A stretch of DNA of 64,000 nt from an uncultured Bacteroidia bacterium (GCA_903923905.1 CAIXZH010000024.1:62001-126000), one strand, 5' to 3'; shown: positions 34,939 to 45,032, counted from the first letter of the stretch. The notes: generated by a model from the letters alone, not told the origin. Program-made: numbers and translations.

Positions 34939-36468
34939 ATGTCGCAACAACAATCAAAAGAAAATCAACATATTAATTATCAGACAAATCAAGAAGCATT
35001 CCGGCAATTTCTGGAAGATTTTAAGGCCAGTATGAAGCGTGCCTTTCACCAGAATGACAAAATTGATCAGTTTTGCAGTACCCGCGGTCTTCCTCCTGCT
35101 GTATTATCCGAATTAATGTCATTAAATCCCATGTCACTTTGCATCCCTATGGAATATGGAGGTTTTAACGGGAATGTCAAAGAGAATATTGCATTAGTCT
35201 CGGCAGCCTCATACGAATCACTGGCTCTTTCACTGACCCTGGGAATTAATAACGGTCTGTTTATTCAACCTTTTGCAAAATATGGACAGGAATCAGCTAA
35301 AGCGAAAGTTTTTGAACAGTTTGTGAATAGTCGCAGGATGGGGGGATTAATGATTACTGAGCCCGATTTTGGGAGCGATGCCCTGAATATGAACACTTCA
35401 TGTGCTGAAAAAGAGGGGATTTTTCATCTTAAAGGGAAAAAGCATTGGGCAGGATTAACCGGGATGGCCGATTTTTGGATACTTACTGCGAGAAGAAGAA
35501 CCGAAACCGGGGGGTTAATGCGTGATATTGAAATGTTTGTTTGTGATATTCATGCCAAGGGACAAAATATTGTTGTAGAAGAGTACTTTGAGAATCTGGG
35601 GCTGTATCAAATTCCCTATGGAAGAAATAATATTGATGTATATATTCCTGAAGAGAAAAAGCTAATTCCCAAGTCAAATGGGATACAAATGATGCTTGAT
35701 CTGCTGCACAGAAGCCGTTTTCAGTTTCCCGGAATGGGACTCGGTATAATCAAGCGGATACTGGATGAAGCAATCACTCATACCAGGATGCGACTGGTGA
35801 GCAACAAACATCTTTTTGATTATGATCAGGTTCAGCATCGTTTATCACGGTTACAAGCCAATTTCACAATCTGCTCTGCATTTTGTCTCAAATCGGGAGA
35901 GATCGCGGGTGTGGAGAATGATTTGTCTACACTTGGGCTTGAGGCCAATATCACCAAAAGTGTAACCTCCGATATGATGCAGGAATCTGCTCAATCATTA
36001 CTTCAATTAGTCGGTGCTAAAGGATATAAATTGAATCATATAGCTGGAAGATCTGTAGTTGATAGTCGTCCTTTTCAGATCTTTGAGGGTTCGAATGATA
36101 TCCTCTACAATCAGATTGCCGAATCAGTCCTTAAACTGATGAAAACCGCCAAGGAGAAGAGCCTGTTTCAGTTTTTGAAAGGTTATGCAGGAAGAGCTGC
36201 AGATCGGATTCAGGAAATGGTTAGCTTTGATCTGGAGACTCCATTTGCCCAACGCAAACTTGTGGAATTCGGTCAGGTTATAAGTCGGATAGTTTCAATG
36301 GATCTGGTACTTTACCTTGAAGAGAAGGGATTCCGTAAAGATCTAATTGACAATGCACTCACAGTTTTAAGACAGGAGATTTCCACGATGTTGAATACTT
36401 TCAAGTTTGCAAATAATGCATTGGTAGTAACAGAATATGAAGAGAATAGTTTCTGGCTTGATTTTTAG
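34939..36468 (+). CDS. Acyl-CoA dehydrogenase family protein
   Basis: A 509-residue flavoenzyme. The middle has MITEPDFGSDALNMNTSCAEKEGIFHLKGKKHWAGLTGMADFWIL, a typical FAD/substrate-binding region, and the C-terminal domain has QIFEGSNDILYNQIAE, the usual C-terminal signature. It is longer than standard acyl-CoA dehydrogenases by about 120 residues, mostly at the C-terminus. No partner ETF gene or thiolase is adjacent. Substrate unknown. Confidence 0.88.
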   Translation: MSQQQSKENQHINYQTNQEAFRQFLEDFKASMKRAFHQNDKIDQFCSTRGLPPAVLSELMSLNPMSLCIPMEYGGFNGNVKENIALVSAASYESLALSLTLGINNGLFIQPFAKYGQESAKAKVFEQFVNSRRMGGLMITEPDFGSDALNMNTSCAEKEGIFHLKGKKHWAGLTGMADFWILTARRRTETGGLMRDIEMFVCDIHAKGQNIVVEEYFENLGLYQIPYGRNNIDVYIPEEKKLIPKSNGIQMMLDLLHRSRFQFPGMGLGIIKRILDEAITHTRMRLVSNKHLFDYDQVQHRLSRLQANFTICSAFCLKSGEIAGVENDLSTLGLEANITKSVTSDMMQESAQSLLQLVGAKGYKLNHIAGRSVVDSRPFQIFEGSNDILYNQIAESVLKLMKTAKEKSLFQFLKGYAGRAADRIQEMVSFDLETPFAQRKLVEFGQVISRIVSMDLVLYLEEKGFRKDLIDNALTVLRQEISTMLNTFKFANNALVVTEYEENSFWLDF

Positions 36469-36535
36469 ACGCTAAATATAATTCCTTTGTAACAAGAATA
36501 TTTCTGTACAGAAGGTCAGGAATCTTTTTAACTTT

Positions 36536-36581
36536 AGAACCTTAGGTTGCCTGCTTTTTGCTGACTATCTAAGGTTTTTTT
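36536..36581 (+). terminator. Rho-independent terminator
   Basis: AACCTTAG at 36538-36545 pairs with CTAAGGTT at 36569-36576, extendable by two pairs, followed by a T run to about 36581. The loop is long (23 bases). It lies about 70 bases after the acyl-CoA dehydrogenase stop. Confidence 0.65.
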
Positions 36582-36739
36582 ATACCTGAGATTTTGAACG
36601 TCGATTAACGGACAAATGGTAAACCAGATATGTTTTTAAACATCTTTCTGCTCCGGAAGTTTTTAATTACATTCGTTGCGTTATCGTACACGGCAGAAGA
36701 ATCCAGAAAAATTACTTATAAATACTTAAGTTTCAAACT

Positions 36740-38089
36740 ATGTCAAACAGGAGAGAATTTGTTCAAAAATCGGCTATTGGTGCTGTAGGCTTGACTTTAG
36801 GAGGAGTAGGAATGAGCTCAAAGAGCTATGGTCGCATTGTGGGCGCCAATGATCGTGTTCAGGTTGGAATTTTAGGCTTCTCAGGTCGGTTTCAGGGAGC
36901 TTTGGGACCAGCCTTTCAGAAATATGCAAAAGAGATGAATTTTGAATTTGCATCTGTTTGTGATCTCTGGAGCAAACGTCGCGAAGAGGGAATTGAATGG
37001 GTAAAGAAACACAATGGGACCACACCTCTTGAAGCCAGGAACACTGATGAGTTTTATACTCAGAAAATGGATGCTGTGATCATTTCAACAGCCGACTTTC
37101 AACATGCTGTTTTATGTGGCCGTTCAGTTCAGGCAGGTTTGGATGTTTACTGCGAGAAACCATTTGCCGAGACTATGGACGATGCCATTTTTGCAAAAAA
37201 TGCTGTTCAAAAGAGCGGGAAGGTCGTACAAATTGGTTCCCAACGTAGGTCAGGTCTCAATTATCAGGCAGCCCATGATTTTATTCATTCGGGAAAGTTC
37301 GGCAAAATTTGTGCGGTTGAAATGACATGGAATGTAAACCAGCCAGGACGATGGCGCCGTGTTAAAGAAGTGGCATCGATTAAGGAATCGGATACCGACT
37401 GGAAGCGGTTTTTACTGAACCGCCCGCATGACAATTGGGACCCGCGCAAATATTTGGAATTTAGGTTATTCTGGCCTTATTCTTCCGGGATTCCGGGACA
37501 ATGGATGTCACATCAGATTGATACCGTTCACTGGTTTTCCCATTTGCCTCATCCAAGATCGGTTGCTGCCAATGGTGGAATATATGTCTGGAAAGATGGC
37601 AGGAAGAATGTCGATACCATGACCGCCGTATTTGATTACGGCCCACTTGATAATAAGGATGAAGGGTTCCAGGTCATTTACTCTTCGCGTCAGACCAATG
37701 AATCAGGCGGTACAAAGGAATGGTATTTTTCTAATGGAGGAAAGCTTGATTTGGATACCAATAAAGTTACCTCAGAAGGGGGGCTAAAGGAAAAATATGC
37801 CAAAGAGATGGGGATGAAGGAGAATCTATTGGCCGAATATGTCCTTCCCCAGGAAAAAGTGGAAACCAACTCAAATACAGGTGCAGATAGTCTAACCAAT
37901 GCCCATATGAAGAACTGGATGGAGTGTGTCAGGACTAACAACCTTAAAACCAATGCTCCTGTCGAAGCTGGATACAGCCATTCCATTGCAAATATTATGA
38001 CAACCGCCGCACTCCGTACAGGACAAAAAGCTACATTTGATGAAAAAACACAACAGGTCATAGCCGGAGGTAAGGTATTTAAATATTAA
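36740..38089 (+). CDS. Tat-exported Gfo/Idh/MocA-family oxidoreductase
   Basis: A 449-residue protein with a twin-arginine-type start (SNRREFVQKSAIGAVGLTLGG), then a Rossmann domain (RVQVGILGFSGRFQGALG) and the catalytic-region signature DVYCEKPFAETMDD, followed by a C-terminal alpha/beta domain (WNVNQPGRW). Secreted members are very common in Bacteroidetes and Planctomycetes with sugar-degradation genes and often oxidise or deglycosylate sugars; the substrate is unknown here. It ends at a strong hairpin shared with the convergent kinase gene. Confidence 0.9.
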   Translation: MSNRREFVQKSAIGAVGLTLGGVGMSSKSYGRIVGANDRVQVGILGFSGRFQGALGPAFQKYAKEMNFEFASVCDLWSKRREEGIEWVKKHNGTTPLEARNTDEFYTQKMDAVIISTADFQHAVLCGRSVQAGLDVYCEKPFAETMDDAIFAKNAVQKSGKVVQIGSQRRSGLNYQAAHDFIHSGKFGKICAVEMTWNVNQPGRWRRVKEVASIKESDTDWKRFLLNRPHDNWDPRKYLEFRLFWPYSSGIPGQWMSHQIDTVHWFSHLPHPRSVAANGGIYVWKDGRKNVDTMTAVFDYGPLDNKDEGFQVIYSSRQTNESGGTKEWYFSNGGKLDLDTNKVTSEGGLKEKYAKEMGMKENLLAEYVLPQEKVETNSNTGADSLTNAHMKNWMECVRTNNLKTNAPVEAGYSHSIANIMTTAALRTGQKATFDEKTQQVIAGGKVFKY

Positions 38090-38100
38090 TCAATGATTCA

Positions 38101-38138
38101 ACATGTCGAGCCGCACGTGTCGGTGCGGCTCGACATGT
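38101..38138. terminator. Strong bidirectional hairpin terminator
   Basis: A perfect 16-bp GC-rich stem (ACATGTCGAGCCGCAC at 38101-38116, complement at 38123-38138) with a GTGTCG loop separates two convergent genes. The right arm reaches the first base of the stop codon of the hybrid kinase gene. T-rich sequence follows in the plus direction. Confidence 0.8.
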
Positions 38139-40921
38139 CAAACATATTTTTTAATTATCCTGATCAATTCGTTAATCTTATATGGCTTTGAGATATAATC
38201 ATTACATCCGGCTTCAATTGCCTTCCTTCTGTCCTCTGGAAGTGAAAAAGTTGTCTGTGCTATTATGACTACAAGGGGATTAAATTCCCTGATCCTACGG
38301 GTTGCTTCATACCCATTAATTTCTGGCATCGCAATATCCATCAAAATAAGATCTATGTCAGGATTTTTGCTGCTTATTTCAATTGCTTCCCTACCCGTTC
38401 TTCCAATTACAATCTCCCTGCAATAATCCCGGATCATCGCCGAAATAACCCGAATAGTTAATTCATCGTCATCAGCAACCAATACTTTAAGACCATTTAA
38501 TTTATAGTTCAACACATTTCCGTTTGGTAGCTCATTACGCATGCCAACCTCTTTCTCCGGATCGTAGTTGGGAATTGTAAAACTAAATACAGATCCTTTT
38601 TCCTCTTCGCTTTCAACTACGATTTTACCTCCATGTTTTTCAATAAAATCCTTGCAAAGCAACAAACCAAGGCCTGTACTGGGTTCTCCTTTAGTCCCTG
38701 GTCGCCCTGCATGACCATCAGTACGAAACAGGTTCTCTAAAATCTCCCGGTTCATACCAATGCCCGTATCCTTAACCGAAATTAGGGTTGTACCTTCTTT
38801 CCCCTGCTGGCCTGAAATAGTTACTTCTCCACCTTCACGGGTAAACTTTACGGAATTTGAAACCAAATTCCGAATAATTGTTTGCAGCATATTCTGATCA
38901 GCAAAAACCATGGTTTCAGGGGGAATATTGACCCTTATTTCAATGGATTTTACCTTGGCAGTTTCGATAACTAAATTCAAACTATCAATTATTGTTTTCT
39001 TTAAATCCAAAGTCTGAGGTTGAAATTCCGTTAGTCCACGTTCCATTCTTGACCACTCAAGCAACTGTTCGAGTAAATTAAAGGTATTACGCGCTGAATT
39101 ACTTAATTCCACCATCAGGTCATATCTATCTGTTTCAGGGATATTTGTAGTCTTATTGGCCAACATTTCTGTAATTCCCATGATTCCACCCAGAGGACCT
39201 CGCAGATCGTGAGCAATAACAGAAAAGAATTTATCTTTCTCCGCATTTACTTTATTAAGTTCCTCGTTTTTTATCTTTAATTCGTTTTCAGTCTGCTTCC
39301 TCAGGGTTATATCGCGTGCCGCTGCATACTGATACATCATTCCACCCAGAAGAACGCCGGAGGTGTGTATTTCAACATCTATTATTGTACCATCCTTACG
39401 GCGATGTCTGGTTTCAAATATTGATGGATTACGCGTCTGTTCTTCCATTTTGGACATTAATTCCGTCCCCTCCCATTGTGCATCCCAATCAGCGATATTG
39501 AGTTGGAGCATCTCTTCCCTGGTATAGCCCAGCATCACACAAAATGCATCATTGGTTTCGATCAGCTTGCCCTTCAAATCCAGAACATGAATCCCGTCAG
39601 ACGCCGCATGAAGCAAGGTCTGATATCGAAATGCAAGAGAGGCCACTTCTGACTCTGCCTTCTTTAGTGCTGTGATGTCACGAAACGACCATATTCTTCC
39701 ATAATTCTCCCCGTTTTTTCCCAAAACCGGAGCGCAATATCTGTCGAGTACCTGACCATTTTTAAGTTCAATTTCATCCCGGCTTATTTCGTTGGAATGT
39801 TGGAATATATATCTTACCTTTCCCATAAAAGCATCCGGATTCTTTGTTAATCCGACAATATGATTCAACATAATCGAACTGTCCTCATTTTCAACAATCG
39901 ATTGTGGAACTTTGAACAGATCGATTATCTGCGGATTAACAAGAACCCTTTTCATATCCTTATCAACAACTACAATACCTTCAATGGTTGAGTTGATTTG
40001 AGCTTCCAGGAGCAAGGATTTTGATTTTAACTGTTCCTCGAGCTGCTGACGCTCAGTAATGTTATTTATGATGGAGAACAGTATCTTTTTCCCTTTATAT
40101 TCAATTGGTGATGAATGTACTTCAACAAGGCGTTCTTCCCCGTTTGACAATTGGTGAGGGAAAACAAAATAATTTTTCTGCTGGTCTGCTGCATGTTTAT
40201 ATTCATTTTGAATCTGTCCGGGCAATAACTTATTTATACTATCGATATTCATGGAGCATAACTCCGCTACTGAATATCCATAGAATTTAGAAGCAGAGGC
40301 ATTTGCGTCAATAATCCGGCCTGTATCCGAATCAATTAACAACATGATCGAATCGTGCCCGGCAAACATATTTTTAAAACGTGATTCGCTCTCTACCAAT
40401 TTTAGTTGGTCTGTTTTAAATTCTGAAATATCCTCAAAAATAGTGGCAAACATTTTGAATTGTGGAGAGAAAACCCGGACCCTAAAATGCCGGTTAAAGG
40501 TTTTTGAAAAATATTCAAACAATAATGGTTCCCCTGTGAGGGCAACTTTGCCATATTTTTTTATTTGTTCACTATCAGCACCTGGCATCACCTGGAGGAT
40601 CGTTTTGCCAATACAATCGGATGGTTTCATCCCAGTATGGCGTTCATAGGCTGCATTCACTTCAAGAAAGCGGAAATCAATAGGCTCCTCCTTTTCATCC
40701 GTGATGATCTCTTGCAATGCAAATCCTTCCTCCATATTTTCAAATAGCAAGCGATACCTGGATTCTCTCTTCCAGAGTTCTTCTGTATTATCTGAATCAT
40801 TACAGGCACTTTTATTACCAATCAAGGGTAAAGTGCTTGCAGATTTGGATAACTCAAGTTGATTCCTCAAGTCCAAAATCTCATGAATTAGCTCTGCTTT
40901 AGTTAAATCATTATAATTCAT
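38138..40921 (-). CDS. Soluble hybrid histidine kinase with four PAS domains
   Basis: A 927-residue kinase without membrane segments. A coiled N-terminus (1-50) precedes four PAS domains at about 53-170, 178-292, 301-420 and 430-545. Then HisKA (FFSVIAHDLRGPLGGI, with the phosphoacceptor His), HATPase_c (RNLVSNSVKF N box, DTGIGM, GLGLLLCKDF) and a C-terminal receiver (LVADDDE, Asp in LILMDIAMPEINGYE). It has no separate output domain, so it probably passes phosphate onward through another protein. Cytosolic signals such as redox or small molecules are likely. Confidence 0.93.
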   Translation of the reverse strand: MNYNDLTKAELIHEILDLRNQLELSKSASTLPLIGNKSACNDSDNTEELWKRESRYRLLFENMEEGFALQEIITDEKEEPIDFRFLEVNAAYERHTGMKPSDCIGKTILQVMPGADSEQIKKYGKVALTGEPLLFEYFSKTFNRHFRVRVFSPQFKMFATIFEDISEFKTDQLKLVESESRFKNMFAGHDSIMLLIDSDTGRIIDANASASKFYGYSVAELCSMNIDSINKLLPGQIQNEYKHAADQQKNYFVFPHQLSNGEERLVEVHSSPIEYKGKKILFSIINNITERQQLEEQLKSKSLLLEAQINSTIEGIVVVDKDMKRVLVNPQIIDLFKVPQSIVENEDSSIMLNHIVGLTKNPDAFMGKVRYIFQHSNEISRDEIELKNGQVLDRYCAPVLGKNGENYGRIWSFRDITALKKAESEVASLAFRYQTLLHAASDGIHVLDLKGKLIETNDAFCVMLGYTREEMLQLNIADWDAQWEGTELMSKMEEQTRNPSIFETRHRRKDGTIIDVEIHTSGVLLGGMMYQYAAARDITLRKQTENELKIKNEELNKVNAEKDKFFSVIAHDLRGPLGGIMGITEMLANKTTNIPETDRYDLMVELSNSARNTFNLLEQLLEWSRMERGLTEFQPQTLDLKKTIIDSLNLVIETAKVKSIEIRVNIPPETMVFADQNMLQTIIRNLVSNSVKFTREGGEVTISGQQGKEGTTLISVKDTGIGMNREILENLFRTDGHAGRPGTKGEPSTGLGLLLCKDFIEKHGGKIVVESEEEKGSVFSFTIPNYDPEKEVGMRNELPNGNVLNYKLNGLKVLVADDDELTIRVISAMIRDYCREIVIGRTGREAIEISSKNPDIDLILMDIAMPEINGYEATRRIREFNPLVVIIAQTTFSLPEDRRKAIEAGCNDYISKPYKINELIRIIKKYV

Positions 40922-41274
40922 CCTTATGAATGATATTGTTAATATGAAAATTTCACAGAATATTAAAATACTTAGTGATCAATTAACCAAAATCCATGGT
41001 ATCATTCAGTATCAGAGACTGGTAATGGTTGAAAAAATCCAAAAGTAATCATAAATAATCGTAAAGATTAAATATACAACTTTTAATTATTTTAAAATAA
41101 TTTTCCGTTTCCTTGATTTTTATACGATTTAATATGCGATTTTTGACTTTTTGTGAAAAAGCGGCTAATTTATTTTACTTTTGAATATGGCCTCAGCTGT
41201 ATTTCTTGCTCGTTTATTTATTATATGGAATCTCAACAGATAAAATTAAACCATTTCAATGATATAAAATAAAA
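40922..41274. other. 353-bp divergent promoter region
   Basis: AT-rich, no ORF or RNA gene recognised. It separates the hybrid kinase (minus) from the amidohydrolase (plus) and contains the promoter-like boxes reported at 41150-41183. Confidence 0.5.
41150..41183 (+). promoter_or_regulatory. Possible promoter of the amidohydrolase gene
   Basis: TACTTTTG at 41176-41183 matches the Bacteroidetes -7 consensus TAnnTTTG. A TTTG at 41150-41153 could be the -33 box, though the 22-base spacer is longer than usual. The predicted leader is about 85 bases. Confidence 0.35.
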
Positions 41275-42774
41275 ATGATAACACCGACTATCTACAAATC
41301 TGCAATCTGCTTTTTTTTATTGATAATTTGCTTTACGTTTCATTCAAAGGCCCAAACCGGTGTTAAATATGATATTGTTTTGACAAGTGGCCGTGTCATT
41401 GATCCGGAAACAAATTTAGATACCGTCAAAAATATAGGGATCCTTGACCACACTATTGCCCGGATTTCATCGGAACCCTTAGACGGGAAAGAGGTAATAA
41501 ATGTAACGGGATTAGTTGTGGCTCCCGGCTTTATTGATATGCATGTACACGGCAGAACCAATAAGGAGCAGGAATACCAGCTACATGACGGAATAACCAC
41601 TGCATTGGAATTGGAATGGGGAATTGCATTTTTAGATAAATGGTACGAATTCCGTCAGGGAAAAGCATTGATTAATTATGGTGCGAGTGTTTGTTGGCCA
41701 TTTGAACGATTTAAGGCCATTGAGAAATACAAGGCAGGGGTAAATTCTTTATATCTGGCAACAATAGGAGGAGATTCGCAATTTGAAACCCTTTTTAACG
41801 CTATCAATCCTGCCAGCACTGAGTCAGTAACTCAGGAGGAGATGAATAAAACGCTTGACAACATAAAAAATTCGTTGAGCCAGGGGGGAATTGGGATTGG
41901 CATACCAATTGGCTACCTTAAAAAGTCCAAACCTGAAGAGATGTTTGAGGTATTTAAACTGGCGGGTGAATTGAAGGCTTTGGTTTTTACCCATGTGCGG
42001 GAGCCTAATATAATTTCTATTCAGGAAGTCATAACGGATGCGATGCTCACTGGCGCTCCTTTGCATATTGTCCATCTCAACAGTGTGGCATTTGGTCATA
42101 TTCAGTTTGCATTGGACATGATTCAGTCGGCAAACCGAAAAGGAATTGACATTACTACAGAGTTATATCCTTACGCAGCAAGTTCAACAACCCTGCAAAG
42201 TCCCATTTTTAGTGAAGGGTGGCAGGAAATCCAGGGCATCAGTTACGGCGATTTGGAATGGGTAGCAACCGGGGAGCGGCTGACAAAGGAAACGTTTGAA
42301 AAATACCGCAAAATTGGCGGAGTGGTTATCAATTACAATATGAAACCAGAGTGGATCAAAGCAGGCATTTCGGCACCCGGAGTAATGATCGCTTCTGACG
42401 GAATGCCTTATGCTCCGAAGGCCCACCCGCGTACTGCAGGAACTTTTTCAAGAGTCCTGGGGAAATATGTCAGGGAAGAAAAGGTGATCGATTTAAATAC
42501 TGCCATCGAAAAAATGACCCTGCTTCCTGCCCGGCGCCTGGAGGGGATCGCTCCAATGATGAGGTTAAAAGGGAGAATTCAGGCGGGTGCGGACGCTGAT
42601 ATAACGATCTTCAATCCCAAAACAATCATTGATAAAGCAACATTTGAAAATGGATTGGAATTTTCGGCCGGCATTGAATATGTAATAGTCAATGGGATAT
42701 TCATTCTGAAAAATGGGAAAACGGTTGCAGGAATTTATCCCGGACAAGCTGTATTTGGAAAATACAAAAAGTAA
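41275..42774 (+). CDS. Exported amidohydrolase, D-aminoacylase-like
   Basis: A 499-residue protein with a signal peptide (about 1-27). The amidohydrolase barrel begins YDIVLTSGRVIDPETNLDT; metal-binding HxH is in GFIDMHVHG, further histidines in FTHVREPN and HIVHLNSVAFGH, and the catalytic Asp in IASDGMPYAP. The order resembles N-acyl-D-amino-acid deacylases and dihydroorotase-like proteins. Substrate uncertain. The broken acetyltransferase gene begins 19 bases after its stop, so the two were probably co-transcribed. Confidence 0.83.
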   Translation: MITPTIYKSAICFFLLIICFTFHSKAQTGVKYDIVLTSGRVIDPETNLDTVKNIGILDHTIARISSEPLDGKEVINVTGLVVAPGFIDMHVHGRTNKEQEYQLHDGITTALELEWGIAFLDKWYEFRQGKALINYGASVCWPFERFKAIEKYKAGVNSLYLATIGGDSQFETLFNAINPASTESVTQEEMNKTLDNIKNSLSQGGIGIGIPIGYLKKSKPEEMFEVFKLAGELKALVFTHVREPNIISIQEVITDAMLTGAPLHIVHLNSVAFGHIQFALDMIQSANRKGIDITTELYPYAASSTTLQSPIFSEGWQEIQGISYGDLEWVATGERLTKETFEKYRKIGGVVINYNMKPEWIKAGISAPGVMIASDGMPYAPKAHPRTAGTFSRVLGKYVREEKVIDLNTAIEKMTLLPARRLEGIAPMMRLKGRIQAGADADITIFNPKTIIDKATFENGLEFSAGIEYVIVNGIFILKNGKTVAGIYPGQAVFGKYKK

Positions 42775-42793
42775 AATTACAATAGGTTAAACT

Positions 42794-43297
42794 ATGACTC
42801 ATTTAAGATACCGGGGTGCTGTGCAGGAAGATCTAGTGAAAATTGTGGAGATTTATAACTCTACAGTAGCCTCAAGAATGGTGACTGCGGATACCGAACC
42901 GGTATCCGTCAGCAGCAAACAAAGGTGGTTTGACGAACACAGTTCCGACAGAAGACCACTTTGGATCGTTGAAAACGAATCAGGACAGGTAATTGGATAG
43001 GCAAGTTTTCAATCCTTTTACGGCAGACCGGCGTATAACGCTACCGTTGAATTAAGTATTTATCTTGACAAAAACCACCGTAGTAAGGGGTTTGGCAAAC
43101 AGATTTTACGGTATTGCATTGAAAATGCTCCTGCATACGGAATAAAAACATTGCTTGGATTTATTTTCTCACACAATCTACCGAGCCTGAATCTTTTCCA
43201 AAAGTTTGGCTTTGAAGATTGGGCAACACTTCCAAATATTGCCGTACTCGATGGACAAGAACGGGGGTTGAAAATTCTTGGAAAGAGAATCGGATAG
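42794..43297 (+). pseudogene. GNAT acetyltransferase (Pat-like), broken by TAG
   Basis: The frame is open from ATG 42794 to 43297 except for one TAG at 42998-43000. Before it: LRYRGAVQEDLVKIVEIYN-WIVENESGQVIG; after it: ASFQSFYGRPAYNATVELSIYLD-HRSKGFGKQILRYCI and GFIFSHNLPSLNLFQKFGF. Together these form one phosphinothricin/methionine-sulfoximine-type N-acetyltransferase of 167 codons. Related proteins have Trp at the stop (GWASF), so TGG has become TAG. Without readthrough the product lacks the acetyl-CoA site. Confidence 0.85.
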
Positions 43298-43406
43298 AAA
43301 GGTGCAGAAGAAGACTATATCATTTGCTGATTAATGAGTAAAACGATTCAATTACTTATCGACTGAAATCTGGCACCTACACTAAATAAAATAAATTGGA
43401 AAGGGT

Positions 43407-43835
43407 ATGAAGATCCGGGAAATCAAAGAATATCAATCTGACATAGGGGATGCTATCAGCAAATTATCCACCCAGTTGGTTGGAAAGGAATGTAAAATCG
43501 GGAGAGAGCAGGTTGAAGCGATCATTTCAGACAATAACAGCCATCTGTTTCTTGCATTGAATGATGACCGGTTCGTGCTTGGGATGGTAACGGTTGGAAT
43601 ATATACCTCTCCTACCGGGAAAAAGGGATGGATAGAGGATGTTGTTGTCGATGAAAAATACAGGGGAGAAGGTATTGGTGAGAAACTGACCAGGTTTGCA
43701 ATTCAGTTTGCAAAAAATCAACAGGCCGATACGTTGATGCTCACGTCAAAACCTGAAAGAATAATTGCGAATAGTTTGTATAAAAAGCTAGGGTTTCATT
43801 TGAAAGAAACTAATGTTTACCGGATTTTTCTATAA
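43407..43835 (+). CDS. GNAT-family N-acetyltransferase
   Basis: A 142-residue acetyltransferase. The core strand is GKKGWIEDVVVDEKYRGEGIGEKL, with the acetyl-CoA-binding RGxGxG-type loop, and the C-terminus is LYKKLGFHLKETNVYRIFL. Complete for the family. Acceptor unknown. It lies 110 bases after the broken Pat-like gene but is only distantly related to it. Confidence 0.88.
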   Translation: MKIREIKEYQSDIGDAISKLSTQLVGKECKIGREQVEAIISDNNSHLFLALNDDRFVLGMVTVGIYTSPTGKKGWIEDVVVDEKYRGEGIGEKLTRFAIQFAKNQQADTLMLTSKPERIIANSLYKKLGFHLKETNVYRIFL

Positions 43836-43946
43836 GAATAGTTAGAATTATGATTTCATATTCTGGAAATGGGATGAACAAGAATTACAGATTGTCCAAA
43901 CCGGAAAATATTAGGGTATTTTAACGACCCTGAGTTTAAAACTTTA

Positions 43947-43978
43947 TTGACTTGCCGTCACCCAAAAAATTAATTTTG
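43947..43978 (+). promoter_or_regulatory. Possible promoter directly before the RsmH-like gene
   Basis: TAATTTTG at 43971-43978 matches the TAnnTTTG -7 consensus; TTG at 43947-43949 is a candidate -33 element. Only four bases separate the box from the ATG at 43983, which would make the mRNA leaderless or nearly so. Confidence 0.35.
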
Positions 43979-43982
43979 CAGT

Positions 43983-45032
43983 ATGGATGATCAGACCTCA
44001 AAACCTCAGCGCCGCGCACGATACAAGGGGACACACCCCAAATCGTTTAAGGAAAAATATAAGGAACTCCAGCCCGGGCAGTACACCGGGGATATTGAAA
44101 AAGTGATGTTGCAGGGGCGAACACCCGCAGGGATGCACCGGTCGATTTGTGTTAAGGAGATCATCGATTTCCTTAAAATACTTCCCGGACAAACCGGATT
44201 AGATGCAACCCTTGGATACGGAGGGCACAGCCTGGAAATGCTCAAATATCTGGCTCCGGGCGGTAAGCTTTATGCCACTGATGTAGACCCCTTTGAGTTG
44301 CCGAGAACCAAAGAGCGTCTGGAATCTTACGGATATGGTCCGGATATCCTGATTATAAAAAAAATGAATTTCTCGCAGATCGATCAAATAGCAGCCGAGG
44401 CAGGACCTTTAAATTTTGTATTGGCCGATTTAGGAGTATCGTCGATGCAAATAGATAATCCGGAAAGGGGGTTTTCATTCAAAGTTGAAGGTCCGTTAGA
44501 CCTAAGGCTGAACCCTAAAACAGGAAAATCGGCAGCAGCTCTCGTAAAAACCTTATCACAGGATGAATTGGAATGGTTGTTTCATGAATATTCTGATGAA
44601 CCTTACCATAAACAGATTGCCAAAACTATTTTTACAGCGATTTCAGCGGGTGCAGACATTTCAACCACGACCCAATTGAAAGAGCTTATTGCAGAGGCAT
44701 TGGAATTTCTTTCGCCAAATGAAAGAAAAGACGAGGTTAAGAAATCCTGTCAACGCTGTTTTCAGGCATTGCGCATTGAGGTCAATGATGAATTCGAAGC
44801 GTTGGAAAAATTCCTATGGAAACTTCCCGACGCTCTCGCAGAGGGCGGACGGGTGGCCATCCTGTCATTCCATTCGGGTGAAGACCGGCGTGTCAAGAAA
44901 TCTTTTCAGCAATTATTCCGCGAAGGTATTTACCGCGAAGTAGCTCCCGATCCAATCAGGCCCACACCCGAAGAGTGTAATGCTAATCCCCGTGCCCGTT
45001 CTGCCAAGCTGCGCTGGGCCATAAAAGCCTGA
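43983..45032 (+). CDS. RsmH/MraW-like methyltransferase, divergent paralogue
   Basis: A 349-residue SAM-dependent methyltransferase of the RsmH type (16S rRNA m4C1402). Conserved blocks are DATLGYGGHSLEML (SAM loop), LADLGVSSMQIDNPERGFSF, GPLDLRLN, CFQALRIEVNDEFEALE and SFHSGEDRRVKKSF. Several are altered: DLRLN for the usual DMRMD, SFHSGEDR for SFHSLEDR. A basic N-terminal extension of about 45 residues (RRARYKGTHPKSFKEKY) precedes the domain. It lies alone rather than in the mra/dcw cell-division cluster, so it is probably a second, diverged copy with another or modified target. Confidence 0.8.
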   Translation: MDDQTSKPQRRARYKGTHPKSFKEKYKELQPGQYTGDIEKVMLQGRTPAGMHRSICVKEIIDFLKILPGQTGLDATLGYGGHSLEMLKYLAPGGKLYATDVDPFELPRTKERLESYGYGPDILIIKKMNFSQIDQIAAEAGPLNFVLADLGVSSMQIDNPERGFSFKVEGPLDLRLNPKTGKSAAALVKTLSQDELEWLFHEYSDEPYHKQIAKTIFTAISAGADISTTTQLKELIAEALEFLSPNERKDEVKKSCQRCFQALRIEVNDEFEALEKFLWKLPDALAEGGRVAILSFHSGEDRRVKKSFQQLFREGIYREVAPDPIRPTPEECNANPRARSAKLRWAIKA

